Program-made: the position numbers and the translations under genes
The notes under the pieces: model-generated
The model's database searches: none
Told to the model about the DNA's origin: nothing
The model's input: only the letters and a program-made list of their open reading frames with translations
From: Chara braunii
Taxonomy: Eukaryota; Streptophyta; Charophyceae; Charales; Characeae
Length of the DNA stretch: 44,690 nucleotides
Assembly: GCA_003427395.1 (NCBI GenBank)
Contig: BFEA01000050.1
Coordinates: forward strand, 5,625 to 50,314
Direction: 5' to 3'
Part shown: piece after piece, positions 19,726-30,935 of the stretch
How the letters are laid out: the number at the start of each line of letters is the position of its first letter
Position numbering within the stretch: position 1 is the stretch's first letter

Positions 19726-19927
19726 GAAATCCAGGTCACCCAAGAGCCTAGCTCAGTGGGTACACCCATGAACTGTTGAAATACAGACCTGTGTTTGAAT
19801 CTAGATGATGGAACTTGATGAGTAAAACCGACTACTAATGAATTGCTTGCGGCTGGTCAGCTCAATGATAATGTCTCAAGACCCTCACCCCTTTTTTTAA
19901 AGAAAAAAAAAAAAAGAAATCCAGGTC
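19726..19927 (+). mobile_element. tRNA-derived SINE copy 2 with 12-bp target-site duplication
   Basis: GAAATCCAGGTC at 19726-19737 is repeated at 19916-19927 around a 178-bp insert. The head has box A (CTAGCTCAGTGGG) and box B (TGTGTTTGAATCTAG). The body ends CAGCTCAATGATAATG...CCTCACCC, followed by a tail of T then A runs. It shares head and tail with copy 1 and is the cleanest full-length member in the window. Confidence 0.9.
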
Positions 19928-19964
19928 TGACAGCACTCCATCTGCCCCCAGAAATCCTGCAGAA

Positions 19965-20437
19965 CGTCCAAAAAAAAAATAATAATAAAAACATGCAGAA
20001 CCAGCAGGCACACCAGGAGAATGCAGGCCAGCAGGAGCTGCAATACCAGCTTCAGCTGCAGCACCTTGACCAGCAATCACAAATGATGTAAGCTGCAGCC
20101 ACACTGCCCCTCTCCAATACAGATGGTTGGGGGAAGGGGAGGGGGGGGGAAGGGGGGGAATGCCCTGCAAACCAGTGGTCAGGCCACGGAGAGCCCTCTC
20201 CACGAAAATAACCCTGTCACGCCCTCTGCGGAACGAGAAGTGGCTGATGGGGATGAGGGAGGTGATGCAATGCAAGCAGGGATGACTCAGACTCAAAATG
20301 TAGACTGCCAGGGTGTTAGCCACACAGGAGCGCAGGGAACACAGGGATCTCAGGGAGCCCAGGGAGCGCAGGGAATAAAGATATATCCCAATTCAATGCA
20401 CCAGTGCATGTTCACAGTGATCAACCTGCCCCAGTAA
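19965..20437 (+). pseudogene. Possible coding remnant, Gln-rich then Gly/Gln repeat
   Basis: A Gln-rich open segment (about 19980-20091, with words like QQELQYQLQLQHLDQQ) is followed in another frame by 20123-20437. That frame ends in a short TQGSQGAQGAQG repeat built on CAGGGAGC units at 20330-20372. The composition looks more protein-like than that of neighbouring sequence, but the frame changes and no domain is recognisable. It may be a retroelement ORF fragment. Confidence 0.2.
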
Positions 20438-20473
20438 GGGCCAACGGTAGTTAGGGTCAGACTAAGTCCAGTT

Positions 20474-20690
20474 GAGGTAGCTCAGTGGTTATTAGAGCAC
20501 TGGTTGGAAATGCGCATTGTGGTATGAGCTTGCGGGTTCAAAACTCAATTGCAGCCTTGCGCGTGGACACCGGCAGGGCGTTAAAATGATGCACGGCTGG
20601 ACACACATTCCCTTGGGCTGACACACGGTAAGCTTATACAGACACTGCCTGCGCACCACCTGAGGGTTGTCCATGGTGTTGTATGTCGGG
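20474..20690 (+). repeat. Dispersed repeat A, copy 1 (second tRNA-headed SINE family)
   Basis: The head GAGGTAGCTCAGTGGTTATT and box B GCGGGTTCAAAACTC are tRNA-like. The body (GTGGACACC.GCAGGGCGTT, then ACGGCTGGACACACA.CCC, then ACAGACACTGCCTGCGCACC) matches 35375-35565 at high identity. A separate tRNA-like stretch (ACATGGTAGAGTCAT, then CACGGGTTCGAGCTT) follows at about 20793-20843. Confidence 0.6.
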
Positions 20691-20884
20691 TCTTGATACT
20701 GCATGGGTTGCTTGTGGCTGTTGCCCGTGGTTGTTCTGTTGATCTCCACAGTCTGGCATATCAGACGTTCGTGCCATTTCCACTAGTCCTTCACATGGTA
20801 GAGTCATATGAGTACATGTTACAAGGTCACGGGTTCGAGCTTTGGTTCGGACCTTGGGGGGGTCCTTGTCCAGCTTACCCCGTC

Positions 20885-20998
20885 CTCTCTTCGATATACA
20901 CACATGATGCCGCCTATACATCTCGATACATTGATTCACAGAGTACACACAGCCTTCGGGCATATACATAGCCTGCGAATTATACATGGCCTACGGGC
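20885..20998 (+). repeat. Dispersed repeat B, copy 1, at the left border of the retrotransposon
   Basis: It shares CACACATG.TGC, then TACATCTCGATACAT.GAT, then the AGCC.TC.GG.ATA pattern with 34703-34795, just beyond the right end of the retrotransposon. The element therefore lies inside or between copies of an older repeat. Confidence 0.5.
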
Positions 20999-21909
20999 TA
21001 CATGTGACGTGCCAGCCTCCGGACCTGCGCCATCTTCCAACNCCCCCCCCTTCTCCCCTCCCCCCCCTCTTTCTCGAATTTTGGTGTTCTTGCAAACAGG
21101 CCGACGGTGCCTATTTTTGTATTTCCATGAATTAATGTGCATTGTTCGTAGTCAGGGAGGCCTGTCCTTCTCAAGACCTTCGTCAATTTTTTTTTAATCG
21201 TCTTTTGGAATTTCATCTTTTCGCAATTTGGGAAATACATGGGAATTACGCGTGCCTTAGCAAGCGCGCTAGGAATTTGGGCCGACAGTTAGGAATTCCG
21301 GAATGGGCGGAACCTGGACTGTCCTTTCTTGTGTATGAATGTTTTCGACTTCGTCTTTGAAAACTCCGGGCATTTTCGTAGGAATCTGAATAGGTATAGG
21401 ACTTTTTCCCGCGTTTGCTCTACGCGCGGATATGGTACTTTTCAACTTTGAATTACCTGTAACTGTTTCGATGACCTTTTTGCCTTCGCATCGCCGCCAT
21501 GCATGTGAACCTCCCCTCCCCGCTTCCCTCGCTACCTTCGACACTCTCTTCTTCACGCTCACGCTCCTTCTTTCTCCGTAACCGTTTTCCATCTCTCCTT
21601 TGCCTCGCGCGCCTTTTCTCTTTCTTGATCGTCTTAATCTTGGTTCTGTTTCGCGCTATCCTTCGCGCTCTTCTTCTTCCCGCTCTAATCCTCGCGCCGA
21701 AATACTCTGTCGACTCCCTCTTCCTTCCCTCTAGCCAAGGAGACACACCGTGTAAGAAGGAAATTCCTGATACACGACGATTCTGATTGGCTACAACTGG
21801 GCTCCGAAGGATCGACATGACTTTCGATGGGTGATTATCCCCGAACTTCCCCCTGCCCCTCCCTGCCTCAGTCCTAACCCTTCCTAGCATCTATCTCCTT
21901 TTCCGCAGC

Positions 21910-21916
21910 TATAAAT
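21910..21916 (+). promoter_or_regulatory. TATA box of the left LTR
   Basis: CTATAAATTCCGCAAGC is conserved in the right LTR (CTATAAATTTCGCAAGC, 32657 onward). It is the best TATA motif in the LTR and is followed about 25-35 bp on by TCTCTCTCGACTCATC, a plausible start region. Confidence 0.55.
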
Positions 21917-22579
21917 TCCGCAAGCACTCCCGAAAATCTCTCTCTCGACTCATCGGCCAGCTTCCGGGAAGTGGTGGCTAGACGGTATGTGGGAAGGTGC
22001 GAGTCGAAAAGTCCCGACGAGCTGACTGTAGCCTTGGTGGCGGAGCACTAGATCGCCCGATGAACCATGGGATCCAGGGCAGACCGTGCAGAGACTAAGT
22101 TGGCGGGGTGACGATCGCTATGGTGGATTAGCACGTGACGGCCGGGATCGTTAGTGCTTGTGAGAAGTTCAAATCGGAAGTGAGTGGGTGCATGGTCTGG
22201 GGCCATGGTGGAATTTTATGATGGAAGTGCCTCTTTCCTCTCAAAATTTGTATCTTCGAACATGAGTTATGATCACTTGGCTTTTAAGTCGGAATTTCAC
22301 TGGACAAGATCGTCGAACATTCTGTGATTGCTTTCTACTCGTTCCTCCCCTCTGATCTGCGTCTATTTTCCCTCACTCACTCTTTCTGTCATGTTATTAT
22401 GTTATAATGGATGAATTATGGTAACTTTGCTTCTCTCACTTTGATATGTGCATGTAGTGGGTCGTATTAGAGAGCTTGTTATAGCATGATTGGGAGGATG
22501 ATTGGCGGATCGACTGGATGATCTGGCTGCCTAGAGTGTCGAACGAATGATGTATGATTAAGAAAAAAATATTTTCTGC

Positions 22580-23098
22580 TTGCTTTTGGTGTCATGTGGA
22601 CTGCCAGCCTCAACTCGACCGCGCCAATTTCCCCTGCCCCCGCCACGCCCCTTCACGTACAACGAGGAAAGGATACGTGTATGCGAGTGGGACGTACGAG
22701 AAGGTGTCGCCAAGATCAGAGGGCGCTACAATATTTCTCCCGAAACTCGGTGTTCTGGATTCGTCGGTGCGGGTTTTGTTATTGTTGATACGCACTTTCC
22801 TCCCTATTCGTTGTTGTTGCTATTTAACGAGTTGATCGTCGTCCCGTGGACGACAGTGGAGCCTCATTGGCCTAACACTCTATGCAGCGATTATCGCCGC
22901 TTCGAGTGTTACCGAGCCAAGAATTTCCACTACCTCACACGTGGCAAGGACGAGCAAAAGGAGAGGGTTTCTCGATTGAAACCCTCCACGTCGAATTCGG
23001 AGTTGTGTATCGAGCGTCGACGAGATCTCATCCGTAAACGGGATACCACGTGTACACCCGCCCCCTTTCACGCAAAACGAAGAGCGACGGCTCGCTGA
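22580..23098 (+). pseudogene. LTR-internal ORF, left copy (frameshifted 5' end, early stop)
   Basis: The frame is shared with the right LTR (33304-33855) over most of its length, including EERI.VCEWDVRE, AKIRGRY, RCSGFVGAGF, NELIVVPWT and EPHWPNTLCSD. Near 22618 it has lost bases relative to the right copy, so its first ~20 residues are out of frame. It ends at TGA (23096-23098), where the right copy has TGG and continues a further nine codons. No known domain is recognised. Confidence 0.5.
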
Positions 23099-23352
23099 GA
23101 AGTTCAGCGCTACTTTTTGGATTGAATTCCCCATAGCCACACGTCCCGCGAGTGCCTTTTTCTCCCTTCAGCCCACGCGGCGACGGACCTCCTTCTTACT
23201 AAGGTCGGACCAACACGGGGGACTTCAGTTCTGTATGTGTCCCCGCACTCAACTTTTCCAAAAATCCTTGGCACATCTCATCTTTGTTGTCCTTCCGGGA
23301 CCCTTCCACAAACCAAAACGCGCCGACCGGAAAACAGTGCAGGGCGTGAGGT

Positions 23353-23366
23353 TGGTATCGGAGCCA
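23353..23366 (+). other. Primer-binding site (initiator tRNA-Met)
   Basis: TGGTATCGGAGCCA differs at one position from TGGTATCAGAGCCA, the complement of the 3' end of plant initiator tRNA-Met, which primes many plant LTR elements. It begins directly after the last base shared by both LTRs and fixes the element's orientation and the left LTR's end. Confidence 0.85.
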
Positions 23367-23482
23367 ACACGTGTCAGTTCTAACATTAGTAAGACGAGTT
23401 GGCGAAAGGAAGATCAACCAACAGATCTAATCTTTTGAGTCCTCTCGTCACTCGACAAAGGTCTATAGAAACCCGATCAGAG

Positions 23483-24462
23483 ATGCCTATGGCTGACGCT
23501 AATGGAGCGGCTCCTTGGGTGATGGTGAGTATCCCCGCCACTTTTCCGTTTTATCCCAACCATACCCATCCTGAGGCATGGCTCGAAGCCGTGCAAACTC
23601 AGGGATATGGCGTTGAGGATCTTCCTTGTGTCATCACGTTGTTTCTCCGAAACACCGCTCATGATTGGCTTAGAAGGCATAGATGGGTAGATTGGGATAC
23701 ATTCAAGAGAGCGTTCCTCACAAGGTTCGATGAAGTCAGTGAGGATGCTGCGTGGTTTGTGTTAAAAACCCGTCCACAAGAACCCGGAGAACTGCTACCC
23801 GACATTGTGGATCGGTTTCAAACCGCGTTGGATAGAAATTGCAGAAAAAGGTTCCCCAAAAGTCGAACCAGCTACCTGTTATCATCGCTAAAGCCCTTGA
23901 GCTAGACTTACTGGATACGCGCAAATACATCAGTCAGGGGGATGAAGACATCTCGGACACGATACATGATATTGCCGCCAAACGACGTTCGTGGCTCAGA
24001 GCCGTGGGGGTACCCTCGCCCTGATCACGACTATCAAGACGGATCCTCCCCGGATCCCTCTCCTTATCCCCTGCCTTCTGCCTCTCCCCTTTCTCCCAAG
24101 ATGGCCCCTGTGAATATCGTCATGCCCCAGGCTGTTGCACCAGTACCTATCTCTAACCTGCATCTAGCCCAGATGATTCATGCTGCCACGACTAAACAAT
24201 CTGAGTGGATGAACAATCTGATTCAGATGCAGACTTTCCAGATGGATCGATTGGAACAAATCATGATGAAACTGATAAAGGCTAACTCGAGTTCTCCGCA
24301 TCCCGCTTCTTCTTCGTATCCCCTGCTGACTGCTCCTCTCGCCCCAGCCAAGCGCTTCTCGACCGATATCAGGTGGTCAATCCAGTAGGAAGGGTTGAAT
24401 GCTACAACTGCAAACAACCTGGACTCTTTGCACGAGACTGCCCCCTGCCAAGGCGTAACTAA
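23483..24462 (+). pseudogene. Retrotransposon gag remnant with a mutated zinc knuckle
   Basis: The probable start is the ATG at 23483 (MPMADANGAAPW). The capsid-like section has the retrotrans_gag pattern: W..AV (about 23579), then FLRNTAHDWLRRH (about 23644), then W..FK.AFLTRFDE (about 23694). The reading then moves frame 2 to 1 to 2 to 1 (breaks near 23870, 23990 and 24385), ending at the TAA of 24460-24462. At 24400-24441 the knuckle CYNCKQPGLFARDC has Leu (CTC, 24424-24426) where the CCHC pattern requires His, a single-base CAC-to-CTC change. Confidence 0.8.
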
Positions 24463-24777
24463 CCCCCGCCAGCAACCGCGCCTGTCGCCTTGAACCAAGG
24501 CCGGGTAGCCGCACTATTCGAAACAACAAGAGAGAGGGAGCCTCGTTCTCTACATAACCATCTTCTTCGCATGAACCCATCCATCCGAGTCGTGCCCACT
24601 TTAGGATCATCTTCCGAAGCGGCCGATGTCGTTGATCCGACATAATACCTCCAATTAGCGGGACTAATCGGAGCAGTCCAAACTAGCAAAAACGAGCTCG
24701 AATGCGTTGAACGAGGATCAGAACCTGGTCCTCAGTTCCGAACAGGAGAGATCGACGTTCTTCAAACGCTCAAACAC

Positions 24778-25440
24778 TTGGATATCCGAGTCCCTGTCCT
24801 GGTGGGCCATTTACTAACCATATCAGAGGCAGCGAATGACAAACTCCTCCAACAGTACCAGAAAAAACAGAAACGATTCACATACCAGTGTGTTCAAAGG
24901 ATGCTGAAGAAAAAGAAGGATGACGAAGCAGAAGTAGACTCTCCTCCATTGAAACCGATACCCACCGTAATCGTGTCCGACGCACCTGAAACCACTCGGG
25001 TCGCTACCATTTCGTATGCAGAGAAGGGTCACTTTGTCCGTGTTCGATCTGTTCTATGGAAGAGTGCAGAATGTGATTGTGAGGTATGGGGTAAGCCATT
25101 CAATGCTCTCGTTGATATCAGATCGTCTGTTGTGGCGATATCCTTGGAAACCATTTGAAAAACTGGACGATTGAATTTGATCCTTCCCTTGCTCGGGAAA
25201 GACAGCTACGTCTCTGCTGATGAAGAAATCATAAATATAGTCGGAATCATCGAAAATGTAAGGTAGGACAAGTACATGTCCTGGTTAACGCGTTAGTCAT
25301 CGATGTGCAGTCATATTCGGTACTGTTGGGACTACCTTGGGCGATGTGGGTGCGCGGATACATTTTGACTCCAAACAGCTTATCCTTACACACACTGGAG
25401 GAAAAACTCAATCTATTCCACTACGAGTTTCCACTCGATC
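24778..25440 (+). pseudogene. Retroviral-type aspartic protease remnant with a mutated active site
   Basis: The frame 24778-25158 ends with FNALVDIRSSVVAIS. This aligns with the retropepsin active-site pattern ALVDTGSSVxxIS, with DTG changed to DIR (25114-25122). The second half, after a stop at 25156-25158, resumes in another frame with SVLLGLPWAMW (about 25318-25350), the conserved second strand motif. Preceding sequence (RFTYQCVQRMLKKKKDDEAE) is a basic linker. Confidence 0.7.
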
Positions 25441-26399
25441 ACCAAGAAAGAATCCCAGTCTCATCCGAATAGGAATGATCCAAGTTCCGAGTCCGGAAGA
25501 TTCGTCCGGAAGCGGTGACGAGGACCGACACCTTTTTGATGATATCGGATATGATGAACGAGACTATGACGAGTTGTTAAATTGCATGCCTACCGAGAAG
25601 GAATGGAGTCGGTTGGTCGAGCTGTTCGATCACAAGGCTAAAGAAGAATTCTGGATGATCCCGACTACCGCGAGGACATGTGATCTAAACACAGAGAGCA
25701 ACGAGCTTCGCCCTGCTTTGCCTGTATCCCTTCTTGCGCCAACAGAAACACAGATTCCAGCGACGTCCTTCCTGGGAGAACCTATCTTGCAGATTTCAGA
25801 TATGGCTGACCTCTTGGAACCCCTTCGAACCTTGTACGAGGGCGCACTTTCATCACGAAAAAGATATCAGCAAATGAATCAGTACCTAGATTTTTTCGTC
25901 TCCCCGCCCAGACCATTGTTAGGCGAGAGGCCGAAACCCCGATCAATGATGTTCCCAATCTGATGCAGGAAATGGCTGAGATAACTGGGTTGGAAATCGC
26001 AGCAAGCATCACTGACCTCGAGACCGATGCTGAAAGTAAGAAAAACGAAATGATCAACCCGACCGAGTCACAAATGCTTGCTACGGTTTTTTCGGTCCTG
26101 ACCAGTAGCTCCATGTTCTCCAACATAGATGGAAAGCGACCAATAGGACCAGATCGGATCAACATGCGGCTTAACATTTTCGAGCGACCGACGATCACCT
26201 TACCCGGTCACGTTCCTAGAAAAATTTGCAAGTCGTTGATTGATGTGTTGCATTAATATGCTGAGGTATTGAGTGCGCACGATTGCGATATTGGGTTGTC
26301 AAGCGTAATTGAACATGCGATCCTCACAGGGGATCATCCACCGATTAACTGCGCCCCATACCGCTGACCGTATTCTAGAGAGTAAAGGAGTTTGAAGTT
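25441..26399 (+). pseudogene. Linker coding sequence between protease and reverse transcriptase
   Basis: Two open stretches (25337-25963 and 25963-26256, overlapping at ATGCAGG) give acidic, protein-like sequence without a recognised domain. The second runs up to the start of RT-like sequence. It is probably the spacer and N-terminal extension of the pol polyprotein. Confidence 0.55.
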
Positions 26400-27695
26400 A
26401 ATTGATGGATTGAACCCACCATCGGACGGTGGTCGTTTCCTGTGGTGATTATACTGAAAAAAGCGGGAGGGATTCGTATATGTATTAATTACCGAAAGTT
26501 AAACGATATCACGATTAAGGATGTGTATCCCCTCCCCCGGATTGATGAGTTGTTGGATGCTATTGGTGGTGCTTGATTTTTCAGTAAGTTTGATGTTCGT
26601 CATGGATTCCACCATCTCCTAGTTCGAAAAGAAGATCGCCCGAATATGGCCTTCGTCCTTTTTGAGGGGACTTGGCAATGGATTCGATGCCCGATGAGAA
26701 TTTGCAATGCCCAAGCCACGTTTCAGTGCGCGATGAGTATGACCTTCCATAGCTTCGTGCGAAAAACGAGGTTGGCGCAGAGCATTATTAATTATTGTGT
26801 GATAGTATATATGAATGATATCCTTGTGTACTCGAGTTCCTACGAAGGGCACGTGCGTACACATCGAGTGGACGTTGCACACACTGAAGGACGCTGGATT
26901 CAAAGTGGCTCTCGAGAAATGTCAGTTTTTCCTCACAAAGATTTCCTTTCTCAGCCACATGGTTACAGACAAAGGGTTGCAGTCGGAACCGCATAAAGTA
27001 GCACCCGTACAAGACGCACCGGTGCCTACGTCAGTAACACAAGTACGCGCCTTTTTGGGAATGACATCGTACTATCGGAGGTTTATCAAGGAATTTGCAG
27101 CGATCGCGGGACCACTCACGAACTTGCTGAAAAAAAATCAGTCGTTGATCTGGACCCCACAGTGCGATCAGGCTTTTCGAGAACTCGAGGCGGCTCTAAT
27201 CTCGGCCCCGTTCCTCATCAGACCAGACCCGAAAAAGCATTTTGTTCTCATCACCGATTGGCAGTCCGAGGCGATCTGAACGATCTTGGCCCAGGTGGGA
27301 CATGATGGTCTGGAACAAGTGGTGGAGTATGCGTCCAATCGGTTCATTCCTGCAAGCGGAACTACTCTGCTCCAACGGGAGAATGTTACGCGGCCTTGTG
27401 GGAAATCAGTCACTTCCGAGCCTGTTTATATGGCTGGAAGTTTTCATTGGTGACCGATCATGAACCACTACTGGCTTTGAAGAAGTCCAAGGATTACGCG
27501 GGTATGATCAGACGACGGACTTCCACGCTGCAGAGCATAGATTTTGATATTCGTCATCGGAAACACGAGAAACACGACAACGGGAACGGACTGACAGGAT
27601 TGCATCGTCCCGACAAGGTACCCAGGAGTGAGGAAGTGACACAGATACAGAGCCAAAGAACGAGCTCTAGTACGATAAAGTGGAGATCCTTCTGA
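26400..27695 (+). pseudogene. Reverse transcriptase and RNase H remnant, catalytically dead
   Basis: RT: RWSFPVVIILKKAGGIRICI (about 26425), NYRKLNDITIKDVYPLPRID, then an in-frame TGA (26574-26576) where the family has an aromatic or basic residue, then FSKFDVRHGFHHL with the first catalytic Asp at 26592. The YxDD box reads YMND (26808-26819), so its first catalytic Asp is Asn. After a frameshift near 26870 come KCQFFLTKISFLSHMV and FLGMTSYYRRFIKEFA. RNase H: FVLITDWQS (about 27242), a stop at 27277-27279, then ASNRFIPASG, ACLYGWKFSLVTDHEPLLAL (about 27420-27479) and FDIRHRKHEKHDN. The order is that of Ty3/Gypsy pol. Confidence 0.88.
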
Positions 27696-27745
27696 AGGAT
27701 TGAGTGGACACGTGCTCTCTCTCTCTCTCTCCTTTTCTCGGAACA

Positions 27746-28618
27746 ATGGCGACCCCTTCATCTTTTGCTCCTTATTTCAACTCCACCGATTCCCCTCCTC
27801 CTCCTCATTTGGAATTTTTCGCCAATCTCCCGGACAAGTTCTGTTATTTTTGCACGTGTATTTCACAGGTTTATGGGGTAGATTGCTATCCCTTTGAGTA
27901 GGGGTTCACTGACTGGGTAGAATTTGTCACGTGTGTCAACCGTGCGCATGGCGCGTGCGTTCGATATCAAACGAGTAGTAAGGCGTGGAAGTGCCCTCTG
28001 TGTCAGACGAACAAGCTCCCCACGAAAGTTCGATTCGAGGCCGCCAAAACTGACGGCCCCGAATACGCCAAAAAATACCGAAGGGCTGAAGTATGGACAA
28101 ATAAAATATTATTGGCTAAATTAGCTAGCAAGTCATTGGACCATCTCACTAAGCATGACAGGCGACGGACCACCAAGAGATCCCGAGATTATCGATGGAT
28201 CAGTGGTGATTTGGAAAAACGTAAAATAGACGGATCGGGACTATGGTTGACGGTTCCCCACCCATTTCAACGATATGACTGGACCAAATCGGCGCACGAG
28301 GAGCAGGCTGCTCATTTTGCGATACGTATCACTGAAGCGACCATCGATCAAAATCGATGGTTCTGGTCTAATATTCGTGATGACGTGAGACACGTGGTCG
28401 CTAACTGTTTAGTCTGCGTTGCCGATCGTGCGCCCCTTCGCGGGCCAAACACGATAGTACAGACGGAGGTAGAACGTCCCTTTCAACGAGTTATTATGGA
28501 CACGACAAATATTTTTCTGGACACGACAGATATTGACGTGCCACCTGGCCCCAACCTCTGTGAGTACTCCATTCTCTTGGTGTTGATCGACCATTTCTCG
28601 AAGTACATCGAAGTCTAA
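27746..28618 (+). pseudogene. PHD-like zinc module fused in frame to integrase (N-terminal and first catalytic part)
   Basis: The frame differs from RNase H and has its own ATG (27746, context AACAATGGCG) just after a CT-rich tract (27713-27736). A zinc-ligand set follows: CYFC (27842-27853), C (27884), then C-x4-H-x2-C (27932, 27947, 27956) and WKCPLC (27986-28003). The W two residues before the last CxxC is typical of PHD fingers. One TAG (27899-27901) interrupts the module. The same frame runs into integrase: an HHCC zinc domain (H 28295 and following, CLVC about 28409) and the first catalytic Asp in IMDTT (28499). A TAA at 28616-28618 follows HFSKYIEV. Confidence 0.75.
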
Positions 28619-29634
28619 CCCTGTAAGACATGTAAGGCCTCAGAGATAGCCACGTACATTGACCGATTCCTCAATACCCATCTAGATACAAAAGAGTTTC
28701 TAACCGACAATGAGTCTGAAATTAAAGCCGAGGTAGAGGAATTATTCACACGTCGTAATGTTACTCTCCGATACACTGCTCCCCATGTCTCTCAGTCCAA
28801 TGGGTTAGCCGAGAACGTGAACCGCATGATTAAGACCACTCTTCGCAGGAACTTAGCGGTCAAGGACACATGTCCTTGGCCTGAGATAGTGTATCAAATC
28901 ATTGGGATCCATCAGGCGACCCCCATGAATCCATTGGATTCACCCCCTTTCAGCTACCAACAAATAGTATCCCATGTGTCGACAATCGGAGTGCCTCAGA
29001 AAATGCCAAAAAAGGGGGAAGGGACACGCGGTCGGCCCTCAAGGCCAAGGCTAAACGGTATGCGGAATTATTGGAAAAGGCTATCCCTAGGCTAGCCCAA
29101 AAAAGACAGAAAATTATCGAACTGGCCCACGGTAGGCAGGTCCGTAGTTACGGGGCCCGGAATGGGAATGTAGACCCACAACGCCTGTATAAATTAGGGG
29201 ACCTAGTGGAGGTACGTAAATGTGCACGCGACCGGAAACTCGCCCCCAAGTTTTCTGGCCGTTTTCGAGTAGTGGAACTCGACCCTAACGGAGCCAATAC
29301 TGTGCACATCGCTCCTGAGACCTGTGCCAGCCATAGCTCTCTTCCTATCATCCGCCATACCTCCTACCTTCGCCCCCTCCCATCTTCTGAGGACCCTATC
29401 TCGCCTTCGTCCTCTTTCTCTAGCCCAGACGAGGATCTTGTTCCCCCCCCCTTCGTTTGGTACCACTTCTCCTCGGTCTTCGCCATGAGTTTCGCCATTG
29501 AGCCGACTCTTCCTCCACAACTTCTTCGGCCTCGACCTTCATTGCAGTTTCGCCAAGTCGTGCATCCTCGTCTCAGTCCTGATCTCCTCCGGTTTGCACA
29601 ACTGTTTAGCCATCGGGCTTGGTGCGCGGCGTAG
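28619..29634 (+). pseudogene. Integrase catalytic core and C-terminal domain remnant
   Basis: It continues the same frame after the stop. FLTDNESE carries the second catalytic Asp (28706) and SNGLAENVNRMIKTTLRR the Glu (28811), 35 positions apart, so the D,D,E triad is still present. The frame ends at 29093-29095. A shift near 29000-29060 leads to 29071-29634, with LYKLGDLVEVRK and KLAPKFSGRFRVVELD (about 29185-29285), the GPY/F-like integrase C-terminal module, then a Pro/Ser-rich tail. I see no chromodomain. Confidence 0.8.
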
Positions 29635-30935
29635 AAGTGACGATTTCAACGGAGCGGGGAGCAACAGTCATCCTGGTGGAAGCTTCGGCGTTCGATAGAT
29701 TCTCCCGGCCTAACCAGAGCGACGTAACGGTGATCCTCACCTTCAATGGTGATTTGTGCACTGTCCACTTGCAGCAACGCAACGCAGTGATCACCAGCCT
29801 CTACGAGTGGGGACAGGAGTGGGTAGTGGATTGGCGGCCGCGACTAGCCCGACCAGGACGACAAGTGGTGGAACCGAGTGTATCGATACCTTTTCTCTTC
29901 GAACTAGTAACACTGATCCCCTAGCTCATCCCCTTCCCCCTCTTCGTCCCTACCCTTTGCGTCGATGAATCGCTTCTCGACGTTCTCCCTCCCCTCAGAC
30001 CTTCCAACTCTCTGGCCATCTTGGGTTGATCCCTTTCTAACCTTGGAGATTCGCCCCACCACGATCCCTCCCTTCCATCCTCTTTACCTTTGCAAGTGGA
30101 CTGAATTTGTGCCGATCAGTGTGTGCATGCTAACAGTGAGGTGTCACTGGGCTCAGTACTACAACAATCGGGAGTTAGAGATCTACAACGAGATTTCGCT
30201 AGTGCTAGCTCAGGCGTGGCCGACGAAAACGGAGACTTGTGGCACTTTATTTGGGCTTCTTTGTGGGGAGATCGCTGAAGGCGGAAGAGCGACTCTTGCG
30301 TACGAGATTCTCACGTTTTTGTCTCAGCTCGTCAACGATCTGCCGACAAACATTATTTCCTTCAATCCGAGCGATCCCAGCCAGGCTGAACCTGCCACTT
30401 TGGAGAGGACGTTGACACTAACAGTAACTTGGACGAACTGCACATAAGACTTCTGTCAATATTTGAGCGATCACGCTCCCACGGCTTGGTGCTTCCTGGA
30501 CCTGGACGATCTTGCACCGGATAATTCATCTAAACGAATTCTGGAATGCTCACTAGGCACACCGCGAGGTGCCATCGGACGACAATCCAGGTCGCATAGC
30601 CATCGCAGGTCTGTCGGCAGCAAAAGAGTCTGAAGCCAGATCAACGTCGAAAGAAGAAGAAGAAGAAGCATCAGCACCGGAGCCCCAGGGGGGGGCGCCG
30701 GCCCGAGCACCACCTTCTGCACGGGGAGGATCTGCTCTGAACCCCGAACTCCCTGCCGACACTACCAGTCGACACGATGGCGCATAATCCTCCTGTCAGC
30801 GCCGCATCTCCAATTCCCCATCTCCCTCCTCCACCCCCTCCGCGCTTCGTCCCCGTCCTCCTCCCTGCACAGGCGCTCCGTCCTCGTCCGATCGACCGCC
30901 GCCCTCTTGATTAACTCTCCTTTTCTCCTCTTCCC
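29635..30935 (+). pseudogene. Extra ORF region downstream of integrase, part 1
   Basis: Two protein-like frames lie here, about 29619-29924 (VEVTISTERGATVILVEASA...) and 29965-30447 (160 codons, with CHWAQYYNNRELEIYNEISL). The next frame adds AWCFLDLDDLAPDN at about 30481-30525, then Ala/Pro/Ser-rich sequence. No domain is recognised; there is no obvious signal peptide or membrane segment, so an env-like identity is not supported. Its placement between integrase and the 3' LTR fits an additional ORF as seen in some plant retroelements. Confidence 0.5.

Larger units (their letters stand above)
21003..23352 (+). repeat. Left LTR (2350 bp)
   Basis: It begins TGTGACGTGCCAGCCTCCGG and matches the right LTR over its length, ending GTGCAGGGCGTGAGGT directly before the primer site. 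A TATA box lies at 21910-21916, so about 0.9 kb is U3 and the rest is R plus U5. Compared with the right LTR it lacks about 0.6 kb that lies at about 33870-34480 there, and it carries a longer version of the stretch around 21745-21835. A single N sits at 21042. Confidence 0.85.
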
